Of a DNA stretch of 64,000 bases, positions 1 through 8,927 are shown one piece after another. How positions within the stretch are numbered: the first letter of the stretch is position 1; each line of letters opens with the position of its first letter. The translations under genes and the position numbers were made by a program. Origin of the DNA: Pseudogulbenkiania sp. MAI-1 (GTDB lineage: Bacteria > Pseudomonadota > Gammaproteobacteria > Burkholderiales > Chromobacteriaceae); NCBI RefSeq assembly GCF_000527175.1, contig NZ_AZUR01000001.1, positions 903,011-967,010 of the forward strand. The letters are read 5' to 3'. The notes beneath the pieces are model-generated. The model had not been told where the DNA came from, did no database searches, and worked only from the letters and a program-made list of their open reading frames with translations.

Positions 1-1103
1 TCGCCAGCTCCAGTGTCAGCCTGCTCGCCAGTCAGGCCGGCCGTGGCGAGCTGATGGAAGCGGCCTCGCTGTTGATGCGCCTGGTAGAAAGCACCCGCGA
101 CTCGGCGCTGCAACTGCGCATGGTGCAAATTGGCGAGACCTTCAGTCGTTTCAACCGTATCGTGCGTGACGTCTCCAAAGAGCTTGGCAAGGAGATCGAA
201 CTGGTCATCACCGGCGGTGAGACCGAACTGGACAAAAGCGTGGTGGAGAAGATCAGCGATCCGCTGATCCACCTGGTGCGCAATGCCATCGATCATGGCA
301 TCGAATCTCCTGCTCAACGTCAAGCCAGCGGCAAACCGGCACGAGGCCGGCTGGAACTGAACGCCTTTCATGACTCGGGCGCGATTGTCATCGAAGTCCA
401 TGATGACGGGGGAGGGCTCAACCGCGACAAGATCGTGGCCAAGGCGCTCGAACGCGAGCTGATTCAGCCGGGGCAGACGCTGAGCGAAGCGGAAATCGAC
501 AACCTGATCTTCGAACCGGGGTTCTCCACCGCCGATCAGGTATCCAACCTGTCCGGCCGCGGCGTCGGAATGGACGTGGTCAAGCGCAATATCCAGGGCC
601 TGCGGGGCCGCGTCGACGTCAGTTCGGTGCCGGGGGCCGGCACCCGCTTCTCCATCCGCTTACCGCTGACCCTGGCCATCATCGATGGCTTCCTGGTCGG
701 CGCCGCCCACGCCAACTACGTGGTGCCGCTCGACATGGTGGTCGAGTGCCTGGAATTGCCCCGCCAAGCCAACGACTGCCATTACCTGAACCTGCGTGGC
801 GAGGTGCTGCCCTTTATCCGCCTGCGGGAGCTGTTCGACCTGCCGGGCGCACGGCCGGTGCGTGAAAACGTGGTGGTGGTGAGAACCGGCGGGCAGAAGG
901 CCGGCATCGTGGTCGACCAATTGCTCGGCGAATTCCAGACCGTGATCAAACCACTTGGCCAGCTCTTCCGCAGTTTGCGTGGCATCGGCGGTTCGACCAT
1001 TCTCGGCAGCGGCGAGGTGGCACTGATTCTCGATGTTTCAGCACTCGTCGCCGGCGCGATCCGACGCGAATCGCGCGAGGTGGGATCCATTCCGGCCGCC
1101 TGA
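1..1103 (+). CDS. cheA: Chemotaxis histidine kinase CheA, C-terminal part (5' end outside window)
   Basis: CheA autophosphorylates and passes phosphate to CheY and CheB under control of receptor arrays. The reading frame is open from base 3, so the gene starts upstream and the Hpt domain is not visible. The visible part begins in the dimerisation helices. It then has the HATPase domain with the N box LVRNAIDHGIESP, the G1 box DDGGGLNRDK and the G2 region GRGVGMDVVKRN, and ends in a CheW-like regulatory domain (about the last 130 residues). The MCP gene follows after 46 bases, then cheW, cheR and cheB, so this is a chemotaxis operon. The family assignment is secure; the paralogue type cannot be judged without the N-terminus. 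Confidence 0.95.
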   Translation, partial: ASSSVSLLASQAGRGELMEAASLLMRLVESTRDSALQLRMVQIGETFSRFNRIVRDVSKELGKEIELVITGGETELDKSVVEKISDPLIHLVRNAIDHGIESPAQRQASGKPARGRLELNAFHDSGAIVIEVHDDGGGLNRDKIVAKALERELIQPGQTLSEAEIDNLIFEPGFSTADQVSNLSGRGVGMDVVKRNIQGLRGRVDVSSVPGAGTRFSIRLPLTLAIIDGFLVGAAHANYVVPLDMVVECLELPRQANDCHYLNLRGEVLPFIRLRELFDLPGARPVRENVVVVRTGGQKAGIVVDQLLGEFQTVIKPLGQLFRSLRGIGGSTILGSGEVALILDVSALVAGAIRRESREVGSIPAA

Positions 1104-1149
1104 GCCGACTACGTTAGCCTCGCTAATAAAGCAAGAAGGGAGTTTGTTT

Positions 1150-2787
1150 ATGTTCGCCAACATGAAAGTGGGCGCCAAACTCGGGTTTGGGTTCGGCATC
1201 GTCATCCTGGTGATGATCATCATCTCCGCCATCGGCATCGTGCGCCTCGGGCATCTCAACGACTCGGTCGACACCATGACCAACGACCGCTGGCCGAAGA
1301 CGGTGATGCTCAACGACATCATCGACAACGCCAACGAAATCGCCATCAGCCTGCGCAACATGATGCTGACGACGACCAAGGAAGACCGCCAGAAAAGCAA
1401 GGAGCGAGTGCTGGAATCGCGCAAGACGATCGGCACCATCATCGAGAAGCTGGAGCCCCGGATCACCTTGCCGCGCGGCAAGGAAATGCTGGCCCAGCTC
1501 AAGGAACTGCGCGACAGATACATCGCCGGTCAGGAAACCCTGATCCGCCTGGTCGAAGAGGAGCGCATGGATGAGGCGCGGCTGTACCTGCAGAACGAGC
1601 TGCGTCCGGTGCTGCGCGCCTATCAGGAGCATGTGAACAAATTCATCAAGTTCCAGGGCGAGCAGATGGACGCCGCGGCCAAGGAGGCTCAGGCCGCTTA
1701 CCTCGAGGCGCGCAATCTGATGCTGGCGCTGCTGGCGGCGTCCATCGTCATCGCCACCGCCGTCGGCTTCTGGATCACCCGCAACCTGCTGCGCCAGCTC
1801 GGGGGCGAGCCCGACTACGCCGCCGCCATTGCGCGCAAGGTGGCCGAGGGCGACCTGACGCAGCAAATCGAGCTGCGCGCCAACGACACGACCAGTCTGC
1901 TGGCGGCGATGCGCAACATGGTCGAGCGCCTGTCGCTCACCATCGGCCAGGTACGCTCGGCGGCGGACAACCTGGCCTCCGCCTCGGAACAGGTATCGGC
2001 CACCGCCCAGTCGCTGTCGCAAGGTGCGTCCGAACAGGCCGCCTCGGTCGAGGAAATTTCCTCCACGCTGGAGCAGACCACCGCCACGGTGACCCAGAAC
2101 ACCGAGAACGCCAAGGTGACGGACGATATGGCGGCCAAGGCGGCCACCGAAGCGGTCCAAGGCGGCACGGCCGTCAAGGAGACGGTGACGGCGATGCAGG
2201 CCATTGCGCAAAAGATCGGCATCATTGACGACATCGCCTACCAGACCAACCTGTTGGCGTTGAATGCCGCCATCGAGGCGGCGCGTGCCGGCGAGCACGG
2301 CAAGGGCTTTGCCGTGGTGGCGGCCGAGGTGCGCAAGCTGGCCGAACGCAGCCAGGTGGCGGCGCAAGAAATCGGCGAACTTGCCGGCTCCAGCGTGAAG
2401 ATGGCCGAGCATGCCGGCAAGCTGCTCGACGAGATGGTGCCGTCGATTCGCAAGACCTCCGATCTGGTACAGGAAATCGCCTCCGCCAGCCAGGAGCAGA
2501 GCGCGGGGGTGGCCCAAATCAACCAGGCGGTCGCCCAACTCAACCAGGTGACCCAGCAGAGCGCGTCCTCCTCCGAAGAGTTGGCGGCGACCTCGGAAGA
2601 AATGGGGGCGCAAGCCGAACAGCTGCAGGGGCTGATGGCCTTCTTCCGCACCGGCGACACCGGCCGGTTGCATAACCCGGCGCCGCACCGCAACACAGCC
2701 GCCGCGCATCGTGCCAGTCCGACCCCGACACGCCCGGCCACGCCGTCGCTCCCGGTCGCCGCCGAACCGGAATTCGAGCGATTCTGA
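1150..2787 (+). CDS. Methyl-accepting chemotaxis protein (4HB sensor, HAMP, MA)
   Basis: Inner-membrane chemoreceptor of 545 residues. The ATG at 1150 is chosen because it has a strong Shine-Dalgarno (AAGAAGGGAG) and begins directly before transmembrane helix 1 (about residues 12-30); an upstream in-frame extension would overlap cheA. A four-helix-bundle periplasmic domain follows, then helix 2 (about 190-210), HAMP, and the signalling hairpin containing IAYQTNLLALNAAIEAARAG near residue 360. The last residues are EFERF, which fits the loose CheR/CheB-tethering pattern x-[HFYW]-x-x-[HFYW] reached by a Pro/Ala-rich flexible tail. It lies between cheA and cheW and probably signals through them. 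The ligand is unknown. Confidence 0.93.
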   Translation: MFANMKVGAKLGFGFGIVILVMIIISAIGIVRLGHLNDSVDTMTNDRWPKTVMLNDIIDNANEIAISLRNMMLTTTKEDRQKSKERVLESRKTIGTIIEKLEPRITLPRGKEMLAQLKELRDRYIAGQETLIRLVEEERMDEARLYLQNELRPVLRAYQEHVNKFIKFQGEQMDAAAKEAQAAYLEARNLMLALLAASIVIATAVGFWITRNLLRQLGGEPDYAAAIARKVAEGDLTQQIELRANDTTSLLAAMRNMVERLSLTIGQVRSAADNLASASEQVSATAQSLSQGASEQAASVEEISSTLEQTTATVTQNTENAKVTDDMAAKAATEAVQGGTAVKETVTAMQAIAQKIGIIDDIAYQTNLLALNAAIEAARAGEHGKGFAVVAAEVRKLAERSQVAAQEIGELAGSSVKMAEHAGKLLDEMVPSIRKTSDLVQEIASASQEQSAGVAQINQAVAQLNQVTQQSASSSEELAATSEEMGAQAEQLQGLMAFFRTGDTGRLHNPAPHRNTAAAHRASPTPTRPATPSLPVAAEPEFERF

Positions 2788-2796
2788 GGAGCCGCC

Positions 2797-3351
2797 ATGG
2801 GACAAAGTACCGCGCTTGCCCGCTACGACGCACCGGCCGCGCCCGTGGCCGACCCCGGCATCCAGCAATACCTGACCTTCACGCTGAACGCCGAGGTGTT
2901 CGCTGTCGGCATTCTCAATATCAAGGAGATCATCGAGTATGGCCAGTTGACCGAGATCCCGCTGATGCCGGCCTTCATCCGTGGTGTGATCAACCTGCGC
3001 GGAGCCGTCGTGCCGGTCATCGACCTCTCGGCGCGCTTCGGCGCACCGCCGACCGCCGTGGCACGCCGCACCTGCATCGTCATCGTCGAAATGCATCACC
3101 TCGTCGATGGCAGCGCCGCTCGGCAGGACATCGGAATCCTGGTCGACAGCGTGAACGAGGTGCTGGAAATTCCGGCGGGCGAGATCGAACCGCCCCCCGC
3201 CTTCGGTGCCCATATCCGCGCCGACTTCATTCGTGGCATGGGCAAGGTGGCGGGCAGCTTCGTCATCATTCTCGATCTGGACCGTGTGCTCTCGATCGAC
3301 GAGATGAGCCAGATCGCCTTGGTGGGGCAGGAGAGCGGAAGCGGAGGCTAG
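2797..3351 (+). CDS. cheW: Chemotaxis coupling protein CheW
   Basis: Cytoplasmic adaptor of 184 residues that links receptor tips to CheA. It is a single CheW domain (about residues 20-170) preceded by a short Ala/Pro-rich leader. The conserved signature around VINLRGAVVPVIDLSARFG is present, as is the paired segment GILVDSVNEVLEIP. The start has a GAGGAG Shine-Dalgarno and lies 9 bases after the MCP stop, so the two are cotranscribed. A 159-base gap containing a 9-bp hairpin separates it from cheR. Confidence 0.95.
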   Translation: MGQSTALARYDAPAAPVADPGIQQYLTFTLNAEVFAVGILNIKEIIEYGQLTEIPLMPAFIRGVINLRGAVVPVIDLSARFGAPPTAVARRTCIVIVEMHHLVDGSAARQDIGILVDSVNEVLEIPAGEIEPPPAFGAHIRADFIRGMGKVAGSFVIILDLDRVLSIDEMSQIALVGQESGSGG

Positions 3352-3392
3352 CCAATCCTCGTCACGGTCGTGATGGGGGCATTGGATGGCAA

Positions 3393-3420
3393 GCCCAACG
3401 ATGCAGGGCGGTCGTTGGGC
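3393..3420. repeat. Hairpin between cheW and cheR
   Basis: A perfect 9-bp inverted repeat (GCCCAACGA / TCGTTGGGC) with a 10-base loop lies in the cheW-cheR gap. There is no T-run on either side, so it is not a standard rho-independent terminator. It could attenuate transcription or protect the upstream mRNA; that is inference. Confidence 0.5.
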
Positions 3421-3510
3421 CTGATCTCGATTGGGCAGGCGATGCCGTCTCTTCAGTGGCTGGCGCCATCCGGTTAGTCGGCGAGCACGCCGGCTACGCG
3501 CGGATGTGGC

Positions 3511-4368
3511 ATGGCGCACTCTGGTCCATTTCTCTCCACGTTGGTGCCTATGGAAAACCCGACCATTTCCGACCATGAATTCGTTTTGTTCCAGCGGCTG
3601 ATTTATCGCCTGGCGGGGATCAATCTTGTTCCAAGCAAGAAGGTGCTCCTGGTCGGACGCCTCACCAAACGGCTTCGCCACTTTGGGCTGCAGCATTTTG
3701 GCGAATATTATCGCGTGGTCACCAGCGGCGAGCACCCTGCCGAGGCGCAGCTCATGGTCGATCTGCTGACCACGAACGAGACCTGTTTTTTCCGCGAACC
3801 GGCCCACTTTCATTTCCTGCGCGAATTTGCCAGCAAGCGGCGGAGCCGCCCATTGCGGGTCTGGAGCGCGGCCTGCTCTTCGGGAGAAGAGCCTTATTCA
3901 ATTGCCATGACGTTGGCAGAAACGCTGAGCTTGTCAGGTCATTGGGAGATTCTGGCGTCCGACATCAGCAAGACCGTGCTTGAGCGGGCCGAACGGGGGC
4001 TATATCCCATGGAGCGCGCCCATGATATTGAAAAAAATTTGCTAAAAGCATATTGCCTTAAAGGGGTGCGTAGCCAAGAGGGCACGTTCCTCATCGAGCA
4101 ATCATTGCGCGAGCGTGTGGCGTTTCGCCAATTGAATCTGACCACGCTGGAAGCCGCGGACCTCGGTCAGTTTGATCTCATTTTTTTGCGCAATGTGATG
4201 ATTTATTTCGATAGCGACACGAAGCGGAAGGTGGTGGCAAACCTTCTTCCCCATCTCAAACGCGATGGAGTCTTTATCGTCGGCCATTCGGAAACCCTGA
4301 ACGGCGTCACCAGCGAGCTGGTTTCAATACGGCCGACCCTGTATTGCCGGCCCGAATTCCGGCAATGA
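3511..4368 (+). CDS. cheR: Chemotaxis protein methyltransferase CheR
   Basis: S-adenosylmethionine-dependent enzyme that methylates glutamates on MCPs. An all-helical N-terminal domain (about 15-90) is followed by the SAM-binding domain with VWSAACSSGEEPYSIAMT and the conserved LIFLRNVMIYF. The length of 285 residues is normal. The start is uncertain: the ATG at 3511 and the in-frame ATG at 3550 (MENPTISDHEF) both have poor ribosome sites, and the second matches the usual CheR N-terminus better. The coding sequence is visibly less GC-rich than the flanking che genes. It lies between cheW and cheB, and its presumed docking site is the pentapeptide-like tail of the adjacent MCP. Confidence 0.94.
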   Translation: MAHSGPFLSTLVPMENPTISDHEFVLFQRLIYRLAGINLVPSKKVLLVGRLTKRLRHFGLQHFGEYYRVVTSGEHPAEAQLMVDLLTTNETCFFREPAHFHFLREFASKRRSRPLRVWSAACSSGEEPYSIAMTLAETLSLSGHWEILASDISKTVLERAERGLYPMERAHDIEKNLLKAYCLKGVRSQEGTFLIEQSLRERVAFRQLNLTTLEAADLGQFDLIFLRNVMIYFDSDTKRKVVANLLPHLKRDGVFIVGHSETLNGVTSELVSIRPTLYCRPEFRQ

Positions 4369-4442
4369 AACGTCGCAGGCATTTTCACGCTTCGCGCCCC
4401 GGACAAGATGGGAGATGACCTCCCGCCATAGGGATCAGGACA

Positions 4443-5525
4443 ATGAACAAGCAAATAAAAGTGATGATCGTGGATGATTCTGCCGTCGTGCGGCAGGTCG
4501 TGCGGCAAGCACTGGAGCACGATCCTGGAATACGGGTGATCGGCGCCGCCTCGGATCCGCTCTTTGCCCTGACGCACATGCAGCGTGACTGGCCGGAGGT
4601 GATCGTGCTGGATATCGAGATGCCGCGGATGGATGGCCTGACTTTCCTGAAAAAGATCATGGCCGAGCGGCCGACACCGGTGGTGATCTGCTCATCCCTG
4701 GCGGAAAGCGGTACCACCGCGGCGATGAACGCCCTGGCCGCCGGAGCGGCCGCCATTATTACCAAGCCCAAGATGGGGGTGAAGCAGTTCCTCGAAGACA
4801 GCGCCAACGACATCGTGCAGGCAGTGCGGGCGGCCGCCCGCGCCAATGTCAGCCGGTTGATGGCGCGGGTGGCGCCAGTAGTGGTGCCGCCCCCCAAGTT
4901 GTCCGCCGACGCGGTGATCAGCGGCGGCTTGGGGCGCGGCGCGGGAATGGTCCGCACCACGGAACGCATCGTGGCGATCGGCACGTCGACCGGCGGCACC
5001 CAGGCGCTGGAGGCCGTGTTGACTCGCCTGCCGGCGGTCTGTCCCGGCATCGTGATCGTCCAGCACATGCCGGAGCGCTTCACCGCCATGTTCGCGGAAA
5101 GGCTCAACAAGCTATGCCAGGTTGAGGTACGCGAGGCGCGTCAAGGCGACCGGGTGATCCCAGGGCGCGCCTTGATCGCGCCGGGCGGCAAGCACATGCT
5201 GTTGGCACGGAGCGGTGCCCAGTACACCGTCGAAATAAGAGAGGGCCCACTGGTCAACCGGCACCGTCCTTCCGTCGACGTGCTCTTCCGTTCGTGCGCC
5301 AAATTCGCTGGCCGCAACGCCCTTGGCGTCATCATGACCGGGATGGGGGATGACGGCGCGCGCGGTCTCAAAGAAATGAAAGAAGCCGGCGCCCGGACCA
5401 TTGCCGAAGACGAATCCACCTGCGTGGTGTTCGGTATGCCCAAGGAGGCCATCGCCCTCGGCGGCGTCGATGAAGTCATTCCATTGGATCGGATCGCAAC
5501 CGTTATCGAACATTATGGTCACTGA
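4443..5525 (+). CDS. cheB: Chemotaxis response regulator protein-glutamate methylesterase CheB
   Basis: Two-domain enzyme of 360 residues that removes methyl groups (and deamidates glutamines) on receptors when phosphorylated by CheA. The receiver domain carries the phosphoacceptor D57 in LDIEMPRMDG. A linker (about 130-170) leads to the esterase domain with the catalytic serine in GTSTGGTQA (about residue 181), histidine in QHMPERFT and aspartate in MTGMGDDGARG. An upstream AGGG/AGGA stretch serves as ribosome site. It closes the visible chemotaxis cluster. Confidence 0.96.
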   Translation: MNKQIKVMIVDDSAVVRQVVRQALEHDPGIRVIGAASDPLFALTHMQRDWPEVIVLDIEMPRMDGLTFLKKIMAERPTPVVICSSLAESGTTAAMNALAAGAAAIITKPKMGVKQFLEDSANDIVQAVRAAARANVSRLMARVAPVVVPPPKLSADAVISGGLGRGAGMVRTTERIVAIGTSTGGTQALEAVLTRLPAVCPGIVIVQHMPERFTAMFAERLNKLCQVEVREARQGDRVIPGRALIAPGGKHMLLARSGAQYTVEIREGPLVNRHRPSVDVLFRSCAKFAGRNALGVIMTGMGDDGARGLKEMKEAGARTIAEDESTCVVFGMPKEAIALGGVDEVIPLDRIATVIEHYGH

Positions 5526-5543
5526 AATGTGAAGGAGACCTCC

Positions 5544-6902
5544 ATGGCCACACGTCATGGTATCGACTGGGACAAGGCGCAGGCGCTCTACGTTGCCGAG
5601 CGCGAGGCCTTCGTCGCCCGCATGCCTCGCTCGCGCGAACTATCGGCCGCCGCTGGCGGGCATCTACTGTTCGGCGTGCCGCTGCACTGGATGAACGACT
5701 GGTCCACGCCGTGCTCGCTGTATGTGGCAGCCGCGCAGGGGGCACGCTTCCAGGACGTGGACGGCCATGATTACGTGGATTTCTGCCTGGGCGACACCGG
5801 CGCCATGTTCGGCCACAGCCCCAAGCCGGTGGCCGAGGCCATCGCCCGTCAGGCGCAGCGGGGATTGACCGCCATGCTGCCCAGCGAAGACGGGGTCTGG
5901 GTGGCACAGGAACTCGCGCGCCGTTTCGGGTTGCCGTACTGGCAGTTTGCCCTGTCGGCGTCGGATGCCAACCGCTTCGCCATCCGCTGGGCGCGCGCCG
6001 TGACCGGGCGCAGCAAGGTGCTGGTCTTCAACGGCTGCTACCACGGCACGGTGGACGACGTGTTCGTCGACCTGGTGGACGGCCGGCCGCAAACGCGCGA
6101 CAGCCTGCTGGGTCAGGTGTACGACCTCACCCAGCATACCCGCAGCGTGGAATTCAACGATCTGGCCGCATTGGAGGGCGCGCTGCAGGATGGCCAGGTG
6201 GCCTGCCTGCTGGCCGAGCCGGCGATGACCAATATCGGCATGGTGCTGCCGCAGCCGGGCTTCTGGCCGGCGGCCCAGGCGTTGTGCCGGCGCTACGGCA
6301 CACTGCTGTTGATCGACGAGACCCACACCATCAGCAGCGGACCCGGCGGCTACACCCGCGCTCATGGCCTGCAGCCGGACTTGTTCGTGCTGGGCAAGCC
6401 GGTGGCCGGCGGTGTGCCGTGCGCGGTGTACGGTTTCAGCGCCGAGGTGGCGCGCCGTGCCGAGGAGGCCAAGCGCAACGCGCCGCCCGGCCACAGCGGC
6501 ATCGGCACCACGCTCACCGCCAACCTGCTGGCCATGGCGGCGATGCGCGCCAACCTCGCCGAGGTGATGACGGACGAAGCCTACCTGTACATGTTCGCCC
6601 TGGCCGAACGGCTGGCCGCCGGTCTGCGTCGCGTGATCGACGAGCAAGGGCTGCCGTGGTGCGTGACCCGGGTCGGCGCGCGCACCGAGTTCCAGTTCAC
6701 CCCGACGCCGCCGCAGAACGGCAGCGAGGCCGACAAGGTTCTCGACAGCGAACTGGAGCATATCGTGCACCTGTTCCTGCTCAACCGCGGGCTGTTGATC
6801 ACGCCGTTCCACAACATGATGCTGGTGTGCCCGGACACCACCACAGCGGACGTCGACCGGCTGGTGGCGGCATTCGCGGCATTCGTGGCCGCAGTACGCT
6901 AG
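5544..6902 (+). CDS. Class III PLP-dependent aminotransferase (aspartate aminotransferase family)
   Basis: Predicted cytosolic aminotransferase or aminomutase of 452 residues, related to glutamate-1-semialdehyde aminomutases. The ATG at 5544 is preceded by AAGGAGA at a 5-base spacing; an in-frame GTG at 5529 lies upstream of that site. Visible elements are the PLP phosphate region with the GCYHGTVDDVF segment, LLLIDETHTI (the aspartate that contacts the pyridine nitrogen) and the Schiff-base lysine K285 in VLGKPVAGG. HemL itself normally has a different N-terminus, so haem synthesis is not implied. The gene starts 18 bases after cheB, but the subject matter is unrelated. The substrate is unknown. 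Confidence 0.85.
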   Translation: MATRHGIDWDKAQALYVAEREAFVARMPRSRELSAAAGGHLLFGVPLHWMNDWSTPCSLYVAAAQGARFQDVDGHDYVDFCLGDTGAMFGHSPKPVAEAIARQAQRGLTAMLPSEDGVWVAQELARRFGLPYWQFALSASDANRFAIRWARAVTGRSKVLVFNGCYHGTVDDVFVDLVDGRPQTRDSLLGQVYDLTQHTRSVEFNDLAALEGALQDGQVACLLAEPAMTNIGMVLPQPGFWPAAQALCRRYGTLLLIDETHTISSGPGGYTRAHGLQPDLFVLGKPVAGGVPCAVYGFSAEVARRAEEAKRNAPPGHSGIGTTLTANLLAMAAMRANLAEVMTDEAYLYMFALAERLAAGLRRVIDEQGLPWCVTRVGARTEFQFTPTPPQNGSEADKVLDSELEHIVHLFLLNRGLLITPFHNMMLVCPDTTTADVDRLVAAFAAFVAAVR

Positions 6903-6963
6903 GAGGGCCGTGGTGCTTGTGGCTTGATGCCTTGCCGAAGAGGGCAGGGCTTGTGCGATCCGG

Positions 6964-7284
6964 TTAGTTAGCCATCACCATTTTGCACAGCGCTCGCAGC
7001 CGGCTGGAAAGATCGTGCACCCGTTGGGGCGCTTCGGGGCGGCAATGCAAGACCAGTTCCAGAGATGGCAGCGAGGCAAAGCCTTCGCGGTCTGTCAGCA
7101 CGCGGTGGACGGGCAGTGCCAGCCGCGCCGGCAACAGGCTGACGCCCAGTCCGCTGGCCACCGCCGAGCGGATACTGGCCAGGCTGGCGCTGCTGTAGCT
7201 GATACGCCAGCGGCGGCCACTGCTTTCCAGCGCGTGAATCATTTCGTCGCGGTATAGCCCGCCAACTGGAAACACCACCAGGCC
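6964..7284 (-). pseudogene. LysR-family regulator, C-terminal fragment
   Basis: About 107 codons on the minus strand match the end of the LysR effector-binding domain: GLVVFPVGGLYRDEMIHAL, then the typical VASGLGVSLLPARLA and a C-terminal SSRLRALCKMV. The helix-turn-helix and the first half of the effector domain are absent. Homology stops abruptly near 7285, where the opposite strand becomes a fragment of a different gene. The frame stays open further upstream, but that extra sequence does not look like LysR. It is read as a deletion remnant and is unlikely to function. Confidence 0.7.
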
Positions 7285-7455
7285 GATTACGGGCTGGAAC
7301 AGGGCAGGCCGGCGAACTTCCTGCTGCTGCCGGCGGAAACCGTAGGCGAGGCCATCGTGATGCGTCCGCCGCAGCGCACGGTGATCCGTCACGGCAAGTG
7401 CATTGTCTATGAGGGGAGGTTGCTGCAGCCCCTTCTTGCCACGGCCGATGTCTAA
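7285..7455 (+). pseudogene. Cytosine-deaminase-like amidohydrolase, C-terminal fragment
   Basis: Plus-strand codons from 7285 read DYGLEQGRPANFLLLPAE, then EAIVMRPPQRTVIRHGK, ending at TAA 7453-7455. This resembles the extreme C-terminus of cytosine deaminase/amidohydrolase proteins (the Y-G-L-x-x-G-x-P-A-N-F and V-x-R-x-G-K elements). The metal-binding barrel is missing. It directly abuts the LysR remnant on the other strand, so two convergent genes probably lost everything between their ends. The assignment rests on about 50 residues. Confidence 0.6.
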
Positions 7456-7676
7456 GTGCCACCAAGGCGCGGCCGGCTGGCGTCCCCGGCGCTGATCCCT
7501 ATCGCTGATACAGCGCCGTGACCGAGCGCAGTGCGAGCACGGCCGGGGCGGCACGGAGCGCCCGACGGATACCAGGCGCTCTGTTACTAAGACAAGCGAT
7601 TGCCCCGGCGCGTTGCAGACGGATGGCGGGTAATGGTTCTACGCTGGTAGAGAGAATCTTTGGCAGTGAGGAAACC

Positions 7677-8336
7677 ATGAAACCCTCTCCCGGATTGGTT
7701 GGCGCTACCGCAGCGGGAACGCTGGTCTCGCTCGGCCTGGCCGTGCTCGGTGCGGGTGGACTGGCAACCTTCTTCTCCCATCCTGCCCGCATTGCCCTGG
7801 TAGTGGCCGTCGTGGTGATGTCCGGCGTGACGGCCTTCAGCAGTGGCAACCTGAGCCCCGGTGTGCGCGAGGACCGGGCCAACCGCTGGGTGCTTCCCGT
7901 CTTCGGGTTGCTCGGCCTGCTCTCCGCCTATCTGCCGGCCTATACCGAACGGCTGGGGGTGTGGGTACTCGGGGAGGAGGGTGTGCGCTGGCTGGGCGTC
8001 GTGCTATTCGCCGCCGGCGGTGTGCTGCGGATCTGGCCGGTGTTCGTGCTGGGCTACCGCTTCAGCGGACTGGTCGCCATCCAGCCCGGCCATACGCTGG
8101 TCACGAGCGGGGTGTACCGCGTCATCCGTAACCCCAGCTACCTGGGCCTGCTCGTCAACTCGCTGGGATGGGCTCTGGTGTTCCGCTCGGGAGTCGGCGT
8201 GCTGCTGACAGCACTGATCATCCCGCCGCTCATCGCACGCATCCGTTCCGAGGAAGCGCTGCTGCACGAGCAGTTCGGGACGGAGTACGAGGCCTACTGC
8301 GCCCGCACCTGGCGGCTGATTCCTTGGCTATATTGA
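7677..8336 (+). CDS. Isoprenylcysteine carboxyl methyltransferase (ICMT)-family membrane protein
   Basis: Integral membrane protein of 219 residues with about five hydrophobic segments. The C-terminal half shows the ICMT/PEMT-type SAM-dependent methyltransferase signature: GHTLVTSGVYRVIRNPSYLG, then a charged RIRSEEALLHEQFG and YEAYCARTWRLIPWLY. The start at ATG 7677 has GTGAGGA eight bases upstream; the frame is open further 5' but without a ribosome site. Bacterial members methylate unknown substrates, since bacteria lack prenylated proteins of the eukaryotic type. It is a single gene with no evident partner. Confidence 0.85.
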   Translation: MKPSPGLVGATAAGTLVSLGLAVLGAGGLATFFSHPARIALVVAVVVMSGVTAFSSGNLSPGVREDRANRWVLPVFGLLGLLSAYLPAYTERLGVWVLGEEGVRWLGVVLFAAGGVLRIWPVFVLGYRFSGLVAIQPGHTLVTSGVYRVIRNPSYLGLLVNSLGWALVFRSGVGVLLTALIIPPLIARIRSEEALLHEQFGTEYEAYCARTWRLIPWLY

Positions 8337-8394
8337 TGTTCTACCACCCCGGATCAGGCATGGGCCTGATCCTTGTCCATTCAGGAGTCAGCGC

Positions 8395-8901
8395 ATGTCC
8401 CTCTCCATGTACCAAGCCTCCGTCCCGGGGCTGATCCGCGGCTTGAACAATCTCGCGGCCATCCTCGACAAGGCCGCCGCTCATGCCGAAGCGAAGAACA
8501 TCGCACCGGAGGTGTTCCTCCAGGCCCGGCTCGCCCCCGACATGTTCCCGCTGGTGCGCCAGGTGCAAAGCGTATCGGATAGCGCCAAGGGCTGCGCCGC
8601 GCGGCTGGCCGGCCTCGAGGTGCCGAGCTACCCCGACACCGAAACCAGCTTCCCCGAGCTGCAGGAGCGCCTCGCCAAGACCGTGGCCTTCCTGAAGGGC
8701 ATCACGCCGGAGCAGATCGACGGCAGCGAGGAGCGCCCGATCACGCTCAAGGTGCGCAGCCGGGAAATCCATTTCACCGGGCAGAGCTACCTGCTGGGCT
8801 TCGTCCTGCCCAACTTTTACTTCCACCTGACCACCGCCTACGACATCCTGCGCCACAACGGCGTGGAGCTCGGCAAGATGGATTACCTAGGTGGGGTGTG
8901 A
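8395..8901 (+). CDS. DUF1993 family protein
   Basis: Soluble 168-residue protein matching the DUF1993 family, which has a DinB-like four-helix fold by family knowledge. Typical features are MYQASVPGLIRGLNNLAAIL at the N-terminus, the DMFPLVRQVQ segment and the C-terminal histidine pair in FYFHLTTAYDILRHNGV. CAGGAG precedes the ATG. The catalytic function is unknown. It is followed at once by the fold-back element at 8928-9070. Confidence 0.85.
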   Translation: MSLSMYQASVPGLIRGLNNLAAILDKAAAHAEAKNIAPEVFLQARLAPDMFPLVRQVQSVSDSAKGCAARLAGLEVPSYPDTETSFPELQERLAKTVAFLKGITPEQIDGSEERPITLKVRSREIHFTGQSYLLGFVLPNFYFHLTTAYDILRHNGVELGKMDYLGGV

Positions 8902-8927
8902 TGCTCTTGTGCCGATCAACTGTGCTT

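Noticed and set aside
1123..3813. A very long open frame (896 codons) on the strand opposite the MCP and cheW genes
   Set aside because: It is rich in His, Arg and Gly and mirrors the codon pattern of the real genes; no domain or ribosome site is seen. High-GC antisense artefact.
5529..5543. GTG at 5529 as start of the aminotransferase
   Set aside because: The AAGGAGA ribosome site lies between this GTG and the ATG at 5544, so translation must begin at the ATG.
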